NCBI GenBank assembly: GCA_900539155.1
Contig: UQBE01000003.1
Span: forward strand, 1 to 64,000
Direction of reading: 5' to 3'
DNA length: 64,000 nt
DNA from: an uncultured Porphyromonas sp.
Lineage (GTDB): Bacteria; Bacteroidota; Bacteroidia; Bacteroidales; Porphyromonadaceae
Made by a program: the position numbers and the translations under genes
Shown: one piece after another, positions 32,247-41,607 of the stretch
Position numbering within the stretch: the stretch's first letter is position 1
How the letters are laid out: the number at the start of each line of letters is the position of its first letter
Notes under the pieces: model-generated
Databases searched by the model: none
Told to the model about the DNA's origin: nothing
The model's input: the letters and a program-made list of their open reading frames with translations, nothing else

Positions 32247-34559
32247 ATGAAATCAAAACTACTCCTTCTCCTCACGCTCTTGGGCGTGTTAGGACTCACG
32301 GCACCTAGAGCTGCGGCTCAGGCTCCAGAACCTGTCATTAGTTCAGTCACCATTACCACGGCACTAAACGTCGGAGACCGAATGAACATCATCTTCCAAG
32401 GTCCCGATGGAAAAACTGGTCAGGGCATTGACGTAAAAGGTGCTAAGCCAGTAGAGGTCGAGGGCAAGACTGCCTATGAAATCACTGAGAAGCCTGTCAT
32501 CATCTCAGGAGATCTCTACTCCCTTGAGGTTACGATGTCTCAGGTGAAGTCGCTTAAGTTTGACAACTGCGTCCACCTCAAGACACTAATCTGTGGTACC
32601 AACATGATAGACTTCCTAGACCTTACTGGACTGTCAGCTCTAGAGTACCTGAACTGTACCTCATCAAACATCAATACGATCAAGCTTGATGGTTGTACTA
32701 GTCTGAAGGAGATTAGAGCTGATGGTAACAAGATTAAGAGCATAAACCTGACAGCAGCTCCTAAACTAGAAGTCATCTCTCTGCCTATCAACCAGCTGAC
32801 GGAGATTGACCTAAATGGAGTCGCTTGTAAGTCGCTAGACCTCTCTGCCAATGGCTTTAAGACTCTGGACTTGTCTAAGACTAAAGGGCTCGAGAGTCTC
32901 TATGTTTCTATGAATCCTCTCGTCTCAATTAACCTAGCAGGCTGTACCTCCCTCAAGAAGTTCAGTGCTAAGACGACCAGTCTCGCAGAGATAAATCTTA
33001 CAGGTCTTACGGCTCTTGAGGAGCTAGACTTGCACAAGGGTGCACTCACTAAGGTTACCTTCGGAGAGAATGCCGCTCTCAAGGAGATTGACTTGAGTGA
33101 GAATAAGCTCACAGCGGTTGACTTCGCGGCTTGTCCTAAGCTAGCTCACCTCAGTCTCAACGGTAACAAGCTGGAGGAGATGCACCTCAAGGACATGAGA
33201 AGCCTGAAAGACATCAACCTAAGATATAACAAGCTTACCAACTTCTCTATTGAGAACTGCCCAAGACTCAATAGTGTCGTCCTCAGTGACAACTTCCTAA
33301 CCTCTGCAGACCTATCTGGTGGTAAGCTCAGACTGCAGGATATATATGTAGATGGTAACCAGCTCACGACACTAGATGTCGCAGGATTTGCCAACCTATC
33401 TACACTCAGTGCTGGCAGAAACCAGCTCACAGAGGTGAAGCTAGAGGGATGTAATGCACTCCGCTATCTAGACCTTTCTGAGAATAAGTTCTCAACTCTA
33501 ACGTTCCCCGCACTTTCCACACTGGGAGAGGTGTATGTTCAGAATAACAACCTCCGGGGCGATGCGATGAAGAATCTAATGAGTTCTCTGCCTAAGAAGA
33601 AGATTTCTGAGCCAGATACATACGCAGGTAGTATCTACGCTGTCGAGACACGTAGCGACAAGGAGCAGAATATCTGCCTCAAGGAGCACGTCAAGATCGC
33701 CCACGACCAGGGCTGGGGTGTCTATGATCATCGGACTTGGAGCAACTATGATGGTGCTGCTCTCTGCAAGGTTACGACAAAGACTATCGGCGAGGGTGGA
33801 TCTATCAAGGTAAATGGTCAGACAGAGCTGCCCGAAGTTTACACAGACACTAAGATTGTAATCACAGCTGACAGCAAGGAGGGATACGCTCTCAAGACAC
33901 TTGTTGAGGTCCTCAAGGGAGATACCATCAACATCTTCAACGAGCGCTACTTCTACGCTTCTGATGCGGATGCTGAGGTTGTCGCAACCTTTACCAACGA
34001 CATCTGCAAGGTTGTCCTGAAGAAGCTCGGTAAGGGTGTCCTCAAGCTCAAGGGAGACGGTCTCGATACGAGAGGTCTACCTCGTGGTATGGAGCTAGAA
34101 GTTGTCGCTGGTGCTGAGGATGAGTACGCAGACTGGCAGCTCGGTGCTCTTACGATGAAGAAGCTCAAGAGTGGCGGTAGACCTATCAACATTATGGGTA
34201 CCAAGACCTTTACTCTAGAAGAGGACACGGAGATTTTTGCTGAGTACCAGAACGCGAATGGCGTAGAGCCAGGAGATACTGCTACTTGGGACGGCGAGAA
34301 GTGGCTCGGTGTCATCATGCCAACCGTACCAAGCTCTGAGGAGGCTCAGCTCTTCCCCAACCCCGCTACAGACTTTGTCACCATCGCTGGTGCACAGCCC
34401 GCTACGGTTGTCAATATCTACACGCTCTCAGGCTCACTCGTCCGTAGCTACGCTACCAACCGTGAGGGCTATGCAGAGCTTACAGTCGCTGATCTTCCCG
34501 AGGGTACATACGTTGTCCTGATAGGCAATGATCCTCGCAAGTTGATTATACGTCGTTGA
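32247..34559 (+). CDS. Leucine-rich repeat protein with InlB-type repeats and T9SS sorting domain
   Basis: A 770-residue exported protein with a signal peptide of about 1-25 (PRAAAQ). Residues about 95-440 hold some 16 short LRRs of 20-22 residues of the LxxLxLxxNxL type (YLNCTSSNINTIKLDGCTSL, DLSENKLTAVDFAACPKL, SLNGNKLEEMHLKDMRSL). Two InlB-B-like beta repeats follow (about 505-590 and 590-680), like those in the C10 protease upstream. The end, AQLFPNPATDFVTIAG ... DPRKLIIRR, is a T9SS type A sorting signal. It probably acts as an adhesin or binding protein on the cell surface. Confidence 0.88.
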   Translation: MKSKLLLLLTLLGVLGLTAPRAAAQAPEPVISSVTITTALNVGDRMNIIFQGPDGKTGQGIDVKGAKPVEVEGKTAYEITEKPVIISGDLYSLEVTMSQVKSLKFDNCVHLKTLICGTNMIDFLDLTGLSALEYLNCTSSNINTIKLDGCTSLKEIRADGNKIKSINLTAAPKLEVISLPINQLTEIDLNGVACKSLDLSANGFKTLDLSKTKGLESLYVSMNPLVSINLAGCTSLKKFSAKTTSLAEINLTGLTALEELDLHKGALTKVTFGENAALKEIDLSENKLTAVDFAACPKLAHLSLNGNKLEEMHLKDMRSLKDINLRYNKLTNFSIENCPRLNSVVLSDNFLTSADLSGGKLRLQDIYVDGNQLTTLDVAGFANLSTLSAGRNQLTEVKLEGCNALRYLDLSENKFSTLTFPALSTLGEVYVQNNNLRGDAMKNLMSSLPKKKISEPDTYAGSIYAVETRSDKEQNICLKEHVKIAHDQGWGVYDHRTWSNYDGAALCKVTTKTIGEGGSIKVNGQTELPEVYTDTKIVITADSKEGYALKTLVEVLKGDTINIFNERYFYASDADAEVVATFTNDICKVVLKKLGKGVLKLKGDGLDTRGLPRGMELEVVAGAEDEYADWQLGALTMKKLKSGGRPINIMGTKTFTLEEDTEIFAEYQNANGVEPGDTATWDGEKWLGVIMPTVPSSEEAQLFPNPATDFVTIAGAQPATVVNIYTLSGSLVRSYATNREGYAELTVADLPEGTYVVLIGNDPRKLIIRR

Positions 34560-34580
34560 TGACAAGGACGACTCTATAAT

Positions 34581-34633
34581 ATAAGGTACAGTGTGGTGGC
34601 ACAGCAGTTATGTAGCTCCACACTGTATCTTAT
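34581..34633 (+). terminator. Strong hairpin after the second LRR gene
   Basis: ATAAGGTACAGTGTGG at 34581-34596 pairs with CCACACTGTATCTTAT at 34618-34633, 15 of 16 positions. There is no clean T-run. It lies between the LRR gene and the serine protease. Confidence 0.65.
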
Positions 34634-34695
34634 GTTTGGGTCATGACAAGACTCTATACTTATCTAATTACACAAAGCACAGTTTACACCGCTTT

Positions 34696-37626
34696 ATGAA
34701 TCATTCATTTATATCCAAACTACTAGCTGCGGGTATCCTCCTCCTCTCTTGCATAGGAGGACTGGTGGCACAGCAGTCCTTTGGAGGAGTCCCAGCAGGC
34801 TTTACTGCCACGACAGCTGAGCTACGCTCGGCAGGGAGTACGCCTGTGGTTCGTGTCCTCCCGGAGTTCAATGTTCAGGACTTCCGCACGACGCAAGCTT
34901 GGAACAAAGGGCAGGTACAGTTCAAGCCCCTCAACATCGGTCGTGTCGTAAAGACCTCTATCGACTTCGCTCGTCAGGCTCAGCCGATTGAGCTGGAGTA
35001 TGGCAAAGTAATTTACCGTCTGCGTGTCTCTTCTCCGGGAGCGCAGGCTATGACACTCCTATATGATGACTTCTTTATCCCCAACGATGGTGGACGTCTC
35101 TACATCTACACCCCTGACCGTGCCACACTCCTAGGCGCATACACCTACGAGACGCACCCCAAGCACGGAGGCTTTGCCAATGAGCCGGTGAACGGTGATG
35201 AGGTCATTATGGAGTATGAGCCAGGACGTACTGGAGCAATGCCCACACTTCTGGTATCTGGTGTCGGCTATATCTACAGTGCTAAGGTAGATCCTCAGAC
35301 CAATAAGCTCCGCATTTACAATCCAGGAGAAGATGAGAGTGGAGACCCAATTCCTCAGATCGGTATCAACTGTCCTGAGGGAGCTGAGTGGCAGGCTGAG
35401 AAGACGGGTGTCTGCCAACTGATTATGTATGATGAGGAGGGTATCGGACTCTGCTCGGGCAACTTGCTGAACAACACCAACCTGGACTTCCGTCCCTTCA
35501 TCATATCCGCAGCACACTGTATCTCGCTTAGCGATAAGCAGGAGGTAGAGCAGAAGTATCTGGACAAGTGGACTTTCGTCTTCCACTATGAGAAGCCAAC
35601 CTGTAGCAACGGCTCTCTAGCACTCAATCGTGGTAAGTCTATCGTCGGCTGTCAAGTACGTACGTTCCTCCCCTTCCTAGGTATGAGCGATGGTCTACTC
35701 CTTGAGGCAAAGACGGAGGTTCCTGAGAGTTATCGCGTCTATTACAACGGTTGGGATCGCTGGTCCGTACTTCCCAAGACGCCAGTCGTAGGCATACATC
35801 ACCCGATGGGCGATGCAAAGAAGATTTCCATTGCAAACGGTCCTATTAGTCTAAGCACTTGGGATACGGGAGATGGCGAGGCAGGAGAGAAGAATGCTCA
35901 CTTCGAGTTTCACTACACACAGGGAGCTACCGAGGGTGGTTCATCAGGCTCTTCGCTCTTCAGTGCTGAGCACCTAGTCGTGGGTACCCTCACCGGTGGT
36001 CGTACAGAGGGTGATGACTTCTACGGACGTCTCAAGTTCCACTGGGATCACTTTGCCAAGGGTGACTCAATCGACCGCATGGACATCTACCTCGATCCAA
36101 AGGAGGGTGGACAGGCTCGTCGTCTAGAGGGTACATGGCGCAATGGTCTCAAGCCACTACAGCCCGTGTCTGACCTCAAGGTGCAGGTATCCAATACGGA
36201 TGTCAACCTCTCTTGGGCCGCTATCGACAAGAACACAATCCCCTCAGAGTGGAAGGTCTTCTATCGCATCTATCGCAATGGAGCCTTTGTCACAGAGATT
36301 ACAGAGAACAAGTACACCGAGACCCGTCAGGTCGCTCTTGGAGACTCGTCTCGTGAGGGCTCTGTCGTTTACGGAGTACAGGTGCGCTATGACTACGGCA
36401 CTCAGGCAACGTCTGAGGATGAGAATTCAGAAGATGCAGAGCGCACCTCTGGCAAGTCTGACCTCATCGAGCAGGGTGCCTACTGGGGCAATGCTGTACG
36501 TACTATGACAGCTACTCCTAAGGCTAGTAGCAATGGTGTCTTCGTCACTTGGAGTGAGCCTGCCAACCTGCAGGAGGTCTCTCTCTTTGGCTATCCCGAT
36601 CCCGAGAAGATGGAGTTCATCTCCTACGAGCATCCCAAGGCAGAGTTCACTAGTTACCGTTACTCTACGCCTACTCGCTACAACCTGACGGTACGTATCG
36701 CCAGTGATCGCTTCGTAGGAGAGGATAGTCCGACGCTCTATGCAGTACGACTCATCCCCGACACGCTCCTTAACCTCCCCGAGCCTGAGAAAGCGCAGCG
36801 CTATACGATCATTGTACGCAATGGTGCTGAGCGTAATGACATGCTGGGTGGTATGGCTGGTGTGACGTATGAGCAGTTCTTCAATGTCCCAGAAGACTGG
36901 AAGCCCGGTGAGTGGGTCACAGTAGTTCTGGACAAGCCCTTCAAGATAAATCCTATGAATGACCTCTTCATCGGCTGTGGTATCACAAACAAGGACAACC
37001 CCGCGGGCGTCGTCTGTGTCAAGGGTACCAACGATGAAATACGTCCTTACCTAGATGGCTTCATTCTAATCAACCAGATGATGGTCCCACTTCCCGAGAG
37101 CAAGTACAGGGGCTCCACAGCGCCTAACGAGTATCACGCAATGCGCTTCGTATTCGCACCTTCTGACCGTGTAGAGAAGCTCAAGGATTTCGACTGCTTT
37201 GCCAAGGGTAAGGTACCCGTACCCTTCCCCAAGGTCAAGAGCTACAAGCTCCTCAAGAATGGCAAGGTCATCGCCGAGGGGCTCACATCCAACGATTACC
37301 AAGACCCCACGGGTAGTACGACCGACAGCTACACAGTAGAGGTCGTCTACGAGAATGGTGGTGCTTACGCTCCTGTAGGCGTCAGCGAGGTAGAGCGTGC
37401 TCTCGAACCAATCGCTTATCCTACGCAGCTCGACGCTACGGCTCAGCTCTATCTGGAGAATAGTGCAGAGGTGCTGACGCTCCGCGTGCTGACCGTCGAG
37501 GGCGTTAGTGTGATGCAGATTGATCAGCCCGGACGCGTCGTAGATCTCTCTACGCTGTCTGCTGGTCGCTACGTCGTCGTAATGCAGACGGCGACGGGTA
37601 CTTTCACACAGTACATCACCAAGTAG
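34696..37626 (+). CDS. Secreted trypsin-like (lysyl-endopeptidase-like) serine protease, T9SS type
   Basis: 976 residues from the ATG at 34696, chosen because it begins a clear signal peptide (MNHSFISKLLAAGILLLSC ... GLVAQ). The open frame reaches 34591. The catalytic triad is probably His274 in SAAHC, Asp332 in SDGLLLEA and Ser417 in GGSSGSS. GIHHPMGDAKKIS is typical of lysyl endopeptidases. Fibronectin-like beta domains follow the protease unit. The last 70 residues (AQLYLENSAEVLTLRVLTVE ... TQYITK) have the strand pattern of a T9SS sorting domain, though divergent. Together with the C10 enzyme it gives the cell two unrelated secreted protease classes. Confidence 0.88.
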   Translation: MNHSFISKLLAAGILLLSCIGGLVAQQSFGGVPAGFTATTAELRSAGSTPVVRVLPEFNVQDFRTTQAWNKGQVQFKPLNIGRVVKTSIDFARQAQPIELEYGKVIYRLRVSSPGAQAMTLLYDDFFIPNDGGRLYIYTPDRATLLGAYTYETHPKHGGFANEPVNGDEVIMEYEPGRTGAMPTLLVSGVGYIYSAKVDPQTNKLRIYNPGEDESGDPIPQIGINCPEGAEWQAEKTGVCQLIMYDEEGIGLCSGNLLNNTNLDFRPFIISAAHCISLSDKQEVEQKYLDKWTFVFHYEKPTCSNGSLALNRGKSIVGCQVRTFLPFLGMSDGLLLEAKTEVPESYRVYYNGWDRWSVLPKTPVVGIHHPMGDAKKISIANGPISLSTWDTGDGEAGEKNAHFEFHYTQGATEGGSSGSSLFSAEHLVVGTLTGGRTEGDDFYGRLKFHWDHFAKGDSIDRMDIYLDPKEGGQARRLEGTWRNGLKPLQPVSDLKVQVSNTDVNLSWAAIDKNTIPSEWKVFYRIYRNGAFVTEITENKYTETRQVALGDSSREGSVVYGVQVRYDYGTQATSEDENSEDAERTSGKSDLIEQGAYWGNAVRTMTATPKASSNGVFVTWSEPANLQEVSLFGYPDPEKMEFISYEHPKAEFTSYRYSTPTRYNLTVRIASDRFVGEDSPTLYAVRLIPDTLLNLPEPEKAQRYTIIVRNGAERNDMLGGMAGVTYEQFFNVPEDWKPGEWVTVVLDKPFKINPMNDLFIGCGITNKDNPAGVVCVKGTNDEIRPYLDGFILINQMMVPLPESKYRGSTAPNEYHAMRFVFAPSDRVEKLKDFDCFAKGKVPVPFPKVKSYKLLKNGKVIAEGLTSNDYQDPTGSTTDSYTVEVVYENGGAYAPVGVSEVERALEPIAYPTQLDATAQLYLENSAEVLTLRVLTVEGVSVMQIDQPGRVVDLSTLSAGRYVVVMQTATGTFTQYITK

Positions 37627-37728
37627 AGGCAGCTGTAGCGAGACCATCGTCTCAGATTAGAGTCAGTCTCATCAGGGGCTAGTGTCACTAGATAGACTAG
37701 GTACGCACAGCCCACCCGTTAGATAGCT

Positions 37729-37769
37729 AGGAGCGTGGTAAGGATATAGTGCCTTATCACGCTCCTTTC
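37729..37769 (+). terminator. Terminator of the serine-protease gene
   Basis: AGGAGCGTGGTAAGG pairs with CCTTATCACGCTCCT (one G-T pair) around an 8-nt loop, followed by TTCTT. It may end the four-gene surface-protein region. Confidence 0.8.
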
Positions 37770-37799
37770 TTATGGATTGTCGGAAGGCAATCTCTTTAT

Positions 37800-37974
37800 G
37801 AGACTGTTGCATAAAGGCGCATCGCTGTGTTGCTTTCGGGATTCGGCTTCGGTCACATACGGATGTATGCTCCATTCAGACCTCACCCTCAGCGTCTTGC
37901 GCTTCATCCTTTCTGCAAAGTCTGGACAATCTTGCAAGCCAGATTGTGATCCTGTAGACTTTTGCAACAGTCTC
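37800..37974 (+). mobile_element. MITE-like element, full copy 2 (175 bp)
   Basis: Begins GAGACTGTTGCATAAAGGCG and ends TTTTGCAACAGTCTC. TTTAT lies directly on both sides, a perfect 5-bp target duplication. Internal landmarks shared by all full copies are GTGTTGCTTTCGGGATTCG, CAGACCTCACCCTCAGCG and GCGCTTCATCCTTTCTGCAA. No open frame fits a transposase. Confidence 0.88.
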
Positions 37975-38010
37975 TTTATATACGATTGCGCAGGGACAGT
38001 AATGATTTCG

Positions 38011-38018
38011 TATCTTTG
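38011..38018 (+). promoter_or_regulatory. Promoter -7 box TATCTTTG for ribE
   Basis: TATCTTTG lies 36 bp before the riboflavin synthase ATG and only 36 bp past the MITE end. I see no FMN riboswitch in the leader. Confidence 0.65.
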
Positions 38019-38054
38019 CGGAGTAACAAGTCAATAAGAGCAAACCAAATAGAT

Positions 38055-38657
38055 ATGTTTAGTGGAATAGTAGAAGGCATGGCGCAGGTGCGCCGCCTCA
38101 CCCGTGAGGGAAGCAACCTGCACATCACACTCGCCTGTAGCTTTGCCGGAGAGTTGCAGATAGATCAGAGTATCGCACACAACGGCGTCTGCCTGACCGT
38201 CGTCTCGCTCGAGGAGGGCGGCTACACGGTGACCGCTGTCCAGGAGACACTCGACCGTAGCAACTTGGGGCTCCTACAGGTAGGCGATTATGTCAATGTA
38301 GAGCGCAGTATGATGCTCGGCGGTCGTCTGGATGGTCACATCGTGCAGGGGCATGTGGATCAGACGGCTCGCTGTACGGCTGTCCGAGAGATGGACGGAA
38401 GTCACTACTTCACCTTTGCCTATGAGGTGGATCGTGAGATGATGCGCCAGGGCTATATGACAGTCGAGAAGGGCTCCGTGACGGTCAATGGTGTGAGCCT
38501 TACCGTCTGCAATTCGCAGGAGTGCTCATTCGAGGTAGCAATCATCCCATATACGCTAGAACATACGAACTTCAAATACTTTACAGTAGGGAGCGTTGTC
38601 AACCTAGAGTTTGATATCTTGGGCAAGTATATCGCTCGTCTCCGTTCGTTTGACTAG
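38055..38657 (+). CDS. ribE: Riboflavin synthase alpha subunit
   Basis: A 200-residue homotrimeric enzyme that dismutates two lumazine molecules to riboflavin. The ATG at 38055 gives MFSGIVEGMAQV, the family N-terminus; the open frame upstream to 37962 runs into the MITE and is not coding. Two lumazine-binding barrels are visible: 1-97 with IAHNGVCLTVVS, and 98-195 with GSVTVNGVSLTVC. The repeated GxxxxHIVQGHVD motif at about 93-103 starts the second half. The nitroreductase (FMN-dependent family) follows by 14 bp. Confidence 0.96.
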   Translation: MFSGIVEGMAQVRRLTREGSNLHITLACSFAGELQIDQSIAHNGVCLTVVSLEEGGYTVTAVQETLDRSNLGLLQVGDYVNVERSMMLGGRLDGHIVQGHVDQTARCTAVREMDGSHYFTFAYEVDREMMRQGYMTVEKGSVTVNGVSLTVCNSQECSFEVAIIPYTLEHTNFKYFTVGSVVNLEFDILGKYIARLRSFD

Positions 38658-38671
38658 ACCCCTATGTAGCT

Positions 38672-39220
38672 ATGAAAGCAGAAGACCTATATGCTCTCTA
38701 CCGGGAGCGTCAGAGTGATCGGAGGTTTGCCGATCGCCCTGTGCCACAAGAGGTGCTGGATCGTATTCTGAACAACGCCCTGCTGGCACCCTCAGCGACC
38801 AATCAGCAGCCCTGGAGCATCGTGGCTGTTGCCGAGCCGGAAGCTGTACGGCGAGTAGGCCCAGCGGTTATCAAGGGCGTCACCAAGATGAATAAGTTTG
38901 CCCTGGAGGCTCCTGTGCATCTACTGATTGTGGCAGAGCGAGGGCGCTGGATAGCGCGGATGGGGAGCCGTGTGATGGGCGTGGATTACCGTCCGATAGA
39001 CTTAGGTATCCTCGTGGCACATATCGTCCTCGCAGCACAGGCGGAGGGCATCGGGAGCTGCATCCTCGGCTGGATTAACGATGCAGCCCTGCGCAAGGAG
39101 CTGGGCATACCGAGCAGTCGTCAGGTGGTCCTAGACATCCTCCTCGGCTACTCCGAGCAACCGACACGAGAGAAGAAGCGCAAGCATCCCGACGAGGTAA
39201 TCCACTGGAACCAGTGGTGA
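38672..39220 (+). CDS. Nitroreductase-family flavoprotein
   Basis: A 182-residue soluble protein. RQSDRRFADRPVP at 13-25 is the FMN phosphate-binding motif of the family. NNALLAPSATNQQPWSIVAV at 33-52 and AQAEGIGSCILGWIND near 122-137 complete the typical pattern. Such enzymes reduce nitro compounds, quinones or related substrates with NAD(P)H; the physiological substrate is unknown. It sits 14 bp after ribE, a fitting neighbour for a flavin enzyme. Confidence 0.88.
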   Translation: MKAEDLYALYRERQSDRRFADRPVPQEVLDRILNNALLAPSATNQQPWSIVAVAEPEAVRRVGPAVIKGVTKMNKFALEAPVHLLIVAERGRWIARMGSRVMGVDYRPIDLGILVAHIVLAAQAEGIGSCILGWINDAALRKELGIPSSRQVVLDILLGYSEQPTREKKRKHPDEVIHWNQW

Positions 39221-39406
39221 CGATGAACTCTCTGTGAGCATGACTGCTCGCTTAGTCGATAGACTGCCTAGAGAGCCTCGTGGTGACGACTCTGGTTCTT
39301 GCGCTCTTGCGCTCCTCTCTAGCACTGCCGTGCGCTTTCCGCAGTAGTCTAGAGACTCTACACATGGCTTCCGTATATTCAATTAAGAAATGCAACGTTG
39401 GATCGC

Positions 39407-39554
39407 TACAATAATTTAGCCTCGACGACATATCAACACGGTGCTGTGTCGGTGAAAACGGATTCTCCACGTGGATATTCGAGAAAGGAGGGTAATTAGA
39501 GATTAGAGGGCAGGGGAGACACATTGTGAGCCTGTTGACTTTTGCAACAGTCTC
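39407..39554 (+). repeat. CCACGTGG array element, copy E (internally deleted)
   Basis: Only one box remains, at 39467-39474. The left flank (TACAATAATTTA, then CAACACGGTGCTGTGTCGG) matches copy B, and the right flank (ATATTCGAGAAA, heptamers, GGCAGGGGAGACACATT and the 27-bp MITE end at 39528-39554) matches copy A. The structure is what recombination between the first and last box of a full copy would leave. The rest of the gap 39221-39659 holds no gene that I can support. Confidence 0.82.
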
Positions 39555-39605
39555 ATTATAATGCGTCAGCCCTGCGGGCGAGCTTGTCGGTTAGCCATAT
39601 TTTTC

Positions 39606-39613
39606 TAACTTTG
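39606..39613 (+). promoter_or_regulatory. Promoter -7 box TAACTTTG
   Basis: TAACTTTG lies 46 bp before the start of the first barrel gene and fits TAnnTTTG. Confidence 0.6.
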
Positions 39614-39659
39614 TGGTCAAGACGCATATTGCGTTAGTTACATCATATCTCAACAACCT

Positions 39660-40577
39660 ATGCAGTACCACTTACACGCTTCGCTACGCGGATGTCTGCT
39701 CTCGGGCTTACTCCTCCTGCTCGCTACAAGCTGGCTAGAGGCTACCCCCTCAGCGACGACTCTCGCTCCAGATACAATCATCGAGCGGGATGACTACAAA
39801 CTCACTATAGAGACTGGTAAGGATCAGACGGACGTGACCCTTGTCGACTACAACGAGCGGCACCGCGTGCGTCGCATGGAGACGACTGCATTTTCAATGG
39901 AGCGTGAGTTACGTCAGGTACTCTCGGGACTGGGGGGTACATTTGGGCTCTACGATGACAACAGCTTTCGCTGGGGTACGATACGGCTCTTCCCGAAGCT
40001 CTACTTCGGCTCGACGATGATGCTGGGCGATGCTTTCGCGCACGCTGCGACCCCCTGCTTCAACCACTATATGGTAGCTCCGATAGGGTATAGGTACTAT
40101 ATCAAGGGACGCTACTTCGTCGGCTTTGACTTTGCCCTGGAGGGACGCAGTTACAGTCTGCGTGATGGCTATTACTTCACGCCTAGTCGGGAGCGCAACG
40201 AGCTACACCAGAGCCACTACGACGAGACGACGATGGGGCTACGCCAGAGCAAGCTGGTGACGCGCTACATATCGCTCCCGATTACGCTGGGGATGCGCCC
40301 GATGATGAATAGTCGTATGCGCATCGGTATCGAGGTAATCCCTCAGATTAAGTACAAGGAGTATGTGATGCACAAGCAGTATGGTGACCGTCATAAGGAG
40401 CGCACCACGACAGAGGCGACGCCTCCGCTGTCGATGACTTATGGCGCATTTGTAGACTTTAGACCTATCGGACTATACGTGCACTACACGCCTCAGTCGC
40501 TACTCCTCGTCAAAGACGCTATGAGCGGGTACAATAACAAGGGACTCCTCACGGCTGGACTCAGTATCACTTTCTAA
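39660..40577 (+). CDS. Putative outer-membrane beta-barrel protein
   Basis: A 305-residue exported protein with a hydrophobic N-terminus (LLSGLLLLLATSWLEATPS, signal of about 30 residues). A short N-terminal beta segment (DYKLTIETGKDQTDVTLVDYNE) precedes a barrel-like region with many Tyr/Arg/Gly strands, ending LLTAGLSITF with a terminal Phe. No family recognised. The next gene, 13 bp downstream, has the same layout and is probably a diverged paralogue. Confidence 0.62.
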   Translation: MQYHLHASLRGCLLSGLLLLLATSWLEATPSATTLAPDTIIERDDYKLTIETGKDQTDVTLVDYNERHRVRRMETTAFSMERELRQVLSGLGGTFGLYDDNSFRWGTIRLFPKLYFGSTMMLGDAFAHAATPCFNHYMVAPIGYRYYIKGRYFVGFDFALEGRSYSLRDGYYFTPSRERNELHQSHYDETTMGLRQSKLVTRYISLPITLGMRPMMNSRMRIGIEVIPQIKYKEYVMHKQYGDRHKERTTTEATPPLSMTYGAFVDFRPIGLYVHYTPQSLLLVKDAMSGYNNKGLLTAGLSITF

Positions 40578-40590
40578 TCGTATCGTCACT

Positions 40591-41496
40591 ATGTACTCAA
40601 GAGTTTATACATTACCCTTATTTGCACTGGTCACTCTACTACTCTCTACGCTAGGAGCAACGGGGCAGACGGTGGCAACATGCGATACGATCGACCTCGC
40701 CGACCGCACGGTCTATGTGATGCGCGGGGAGAAGGATAGTCAGATAGAGGTGGCTCACCGACTTCCAGAAGGTCAGGAGCAAAACGTGCCACTCTATATA
40801 GATAAGGTATGGACGAGGGGTGGTCGCCAGTCAGCGTGGAACCGCTCTCGTGTCAGTGCTGTACACAAGCAAGATGGCAAAGCAATCGTCTACAAGACTC
40901 TGGTGGGGGATGTCTCTTATCACTTCGTCGGTTCCCTTGGTTGGAACCTTTTCACCGCACCCGACTGGAGTGGCAAGCAACGCTTCTGGGGCTCTATGCG
41001 CTACGAATTTGGAGTTTACGGTATTCTTCAGATCGGGCGTAGCCCGTGGGCATTCAACGTAGGTACATCGTTCGTGAGGAGTACCTTCGCCTTTGATAAG
41101 AAGTATGCGCTACAGCGTGACGATGAGGGGCTGACTACCTTCAAGCAGGAGCCTACGGGCGTGGGCTATGCACGGACGCAACTGGATATCCTCTCCATTG
41201 AGATGCCCGTAGGTCTCTCACTCTCCTGGGGCGAGACGAACGCCTGGAGTTCGCTGGCTGTGGTCCCTAAGATTGTCTGCCTGCAAAAGTCTCGTACCCG
41301 CTCACTCGATGAGCGCGTCAGCACGCTCGTGGACAATGATCTCAATGTGCGTCCCTTCGGACTAGACTTACGAGGTGAGATTGGGTACGGCTACTTCGGA
41401 CTCTTCGGACGTGTTAGTCTGTTTAGCACGATTCCCTCATCATTGGCCGATGTGAACACGAGAGACTATTCGGTGGGAATAGTGGCTCGCTTCTAG
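40591..41496 (+). CDS. Putative outer-membrane beta-barrel protein, paralogue of the preceding gene
   Basis: A 301-residue exported protein with a signal peptide of about 1-26 (ends GATGQ). A beta segment (DRTVYVMRGEKDSQIEVAHR) corresponds in place and style to that of the upstream protein. The remainder alternates strands typical of a barrel (NVGTSFVRSTFAF, LFGRVSLF) and ends YSVGIVARF. No family recognised. The two genes form a bicistronic unit ended by the hairpin at 41571-41606. Confidence 0.62.
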   Translation: MYSRVYTLPLFALVTLLLSTLGATGQTVATCDTIDLADRTVYVMRGEKDSQIEVAHRLPEGQEQNVPLYIDKVWTRGGRQSAWNRSRVSAVHKQDGKAIVYKTLVGDVSYHFVGSLGWNLFTAPDWSGKQRFWGSMRYEFGVYGILQIGRSPWAFNVGTSFVRSTFAFDKKYALQRDDEGLTTFKQEPTGVGYARTQLDILSIEMPVGLSLSWGETNAWSSLAVVPKIVCLQKSRTRSLDERVSTLVDNDLNVRPFGLDLRGEIGYGYFGLFGRVSLFSTIPSSLADVNTRDYSVGIVARF

Positions 41497-41570
41497 TGGT
41501 GGCGAGAGGATGAGTGGTCGGTCACTCATCTGGTTTGGTGGTACACCGACGCTCTCTGGCACAACGGCCT

Positions 41571-41606
41571 GCGGGTAGTACTCAGACGAGTGCTACCCGC
41601 TTTTTT
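41571..41606 (+). terminator. Terminator after the barrel pair
   Basis: GCGGGTAG at 41571-41578 pairs with CTACCCGC at 41593-41600, extended by ACTC/GAGT inside, and is followed by six T residues. Confidence 0.92.
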
Positions 41607-41607
41607 G

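Noticed and set aside
37975..38054. FMN riboswitch upstream of ribE
   Set aside because: The leader is only about 80 bp, none of the conserved FMN-riboswitch blocks is visible, and a simple promoter box explains it.
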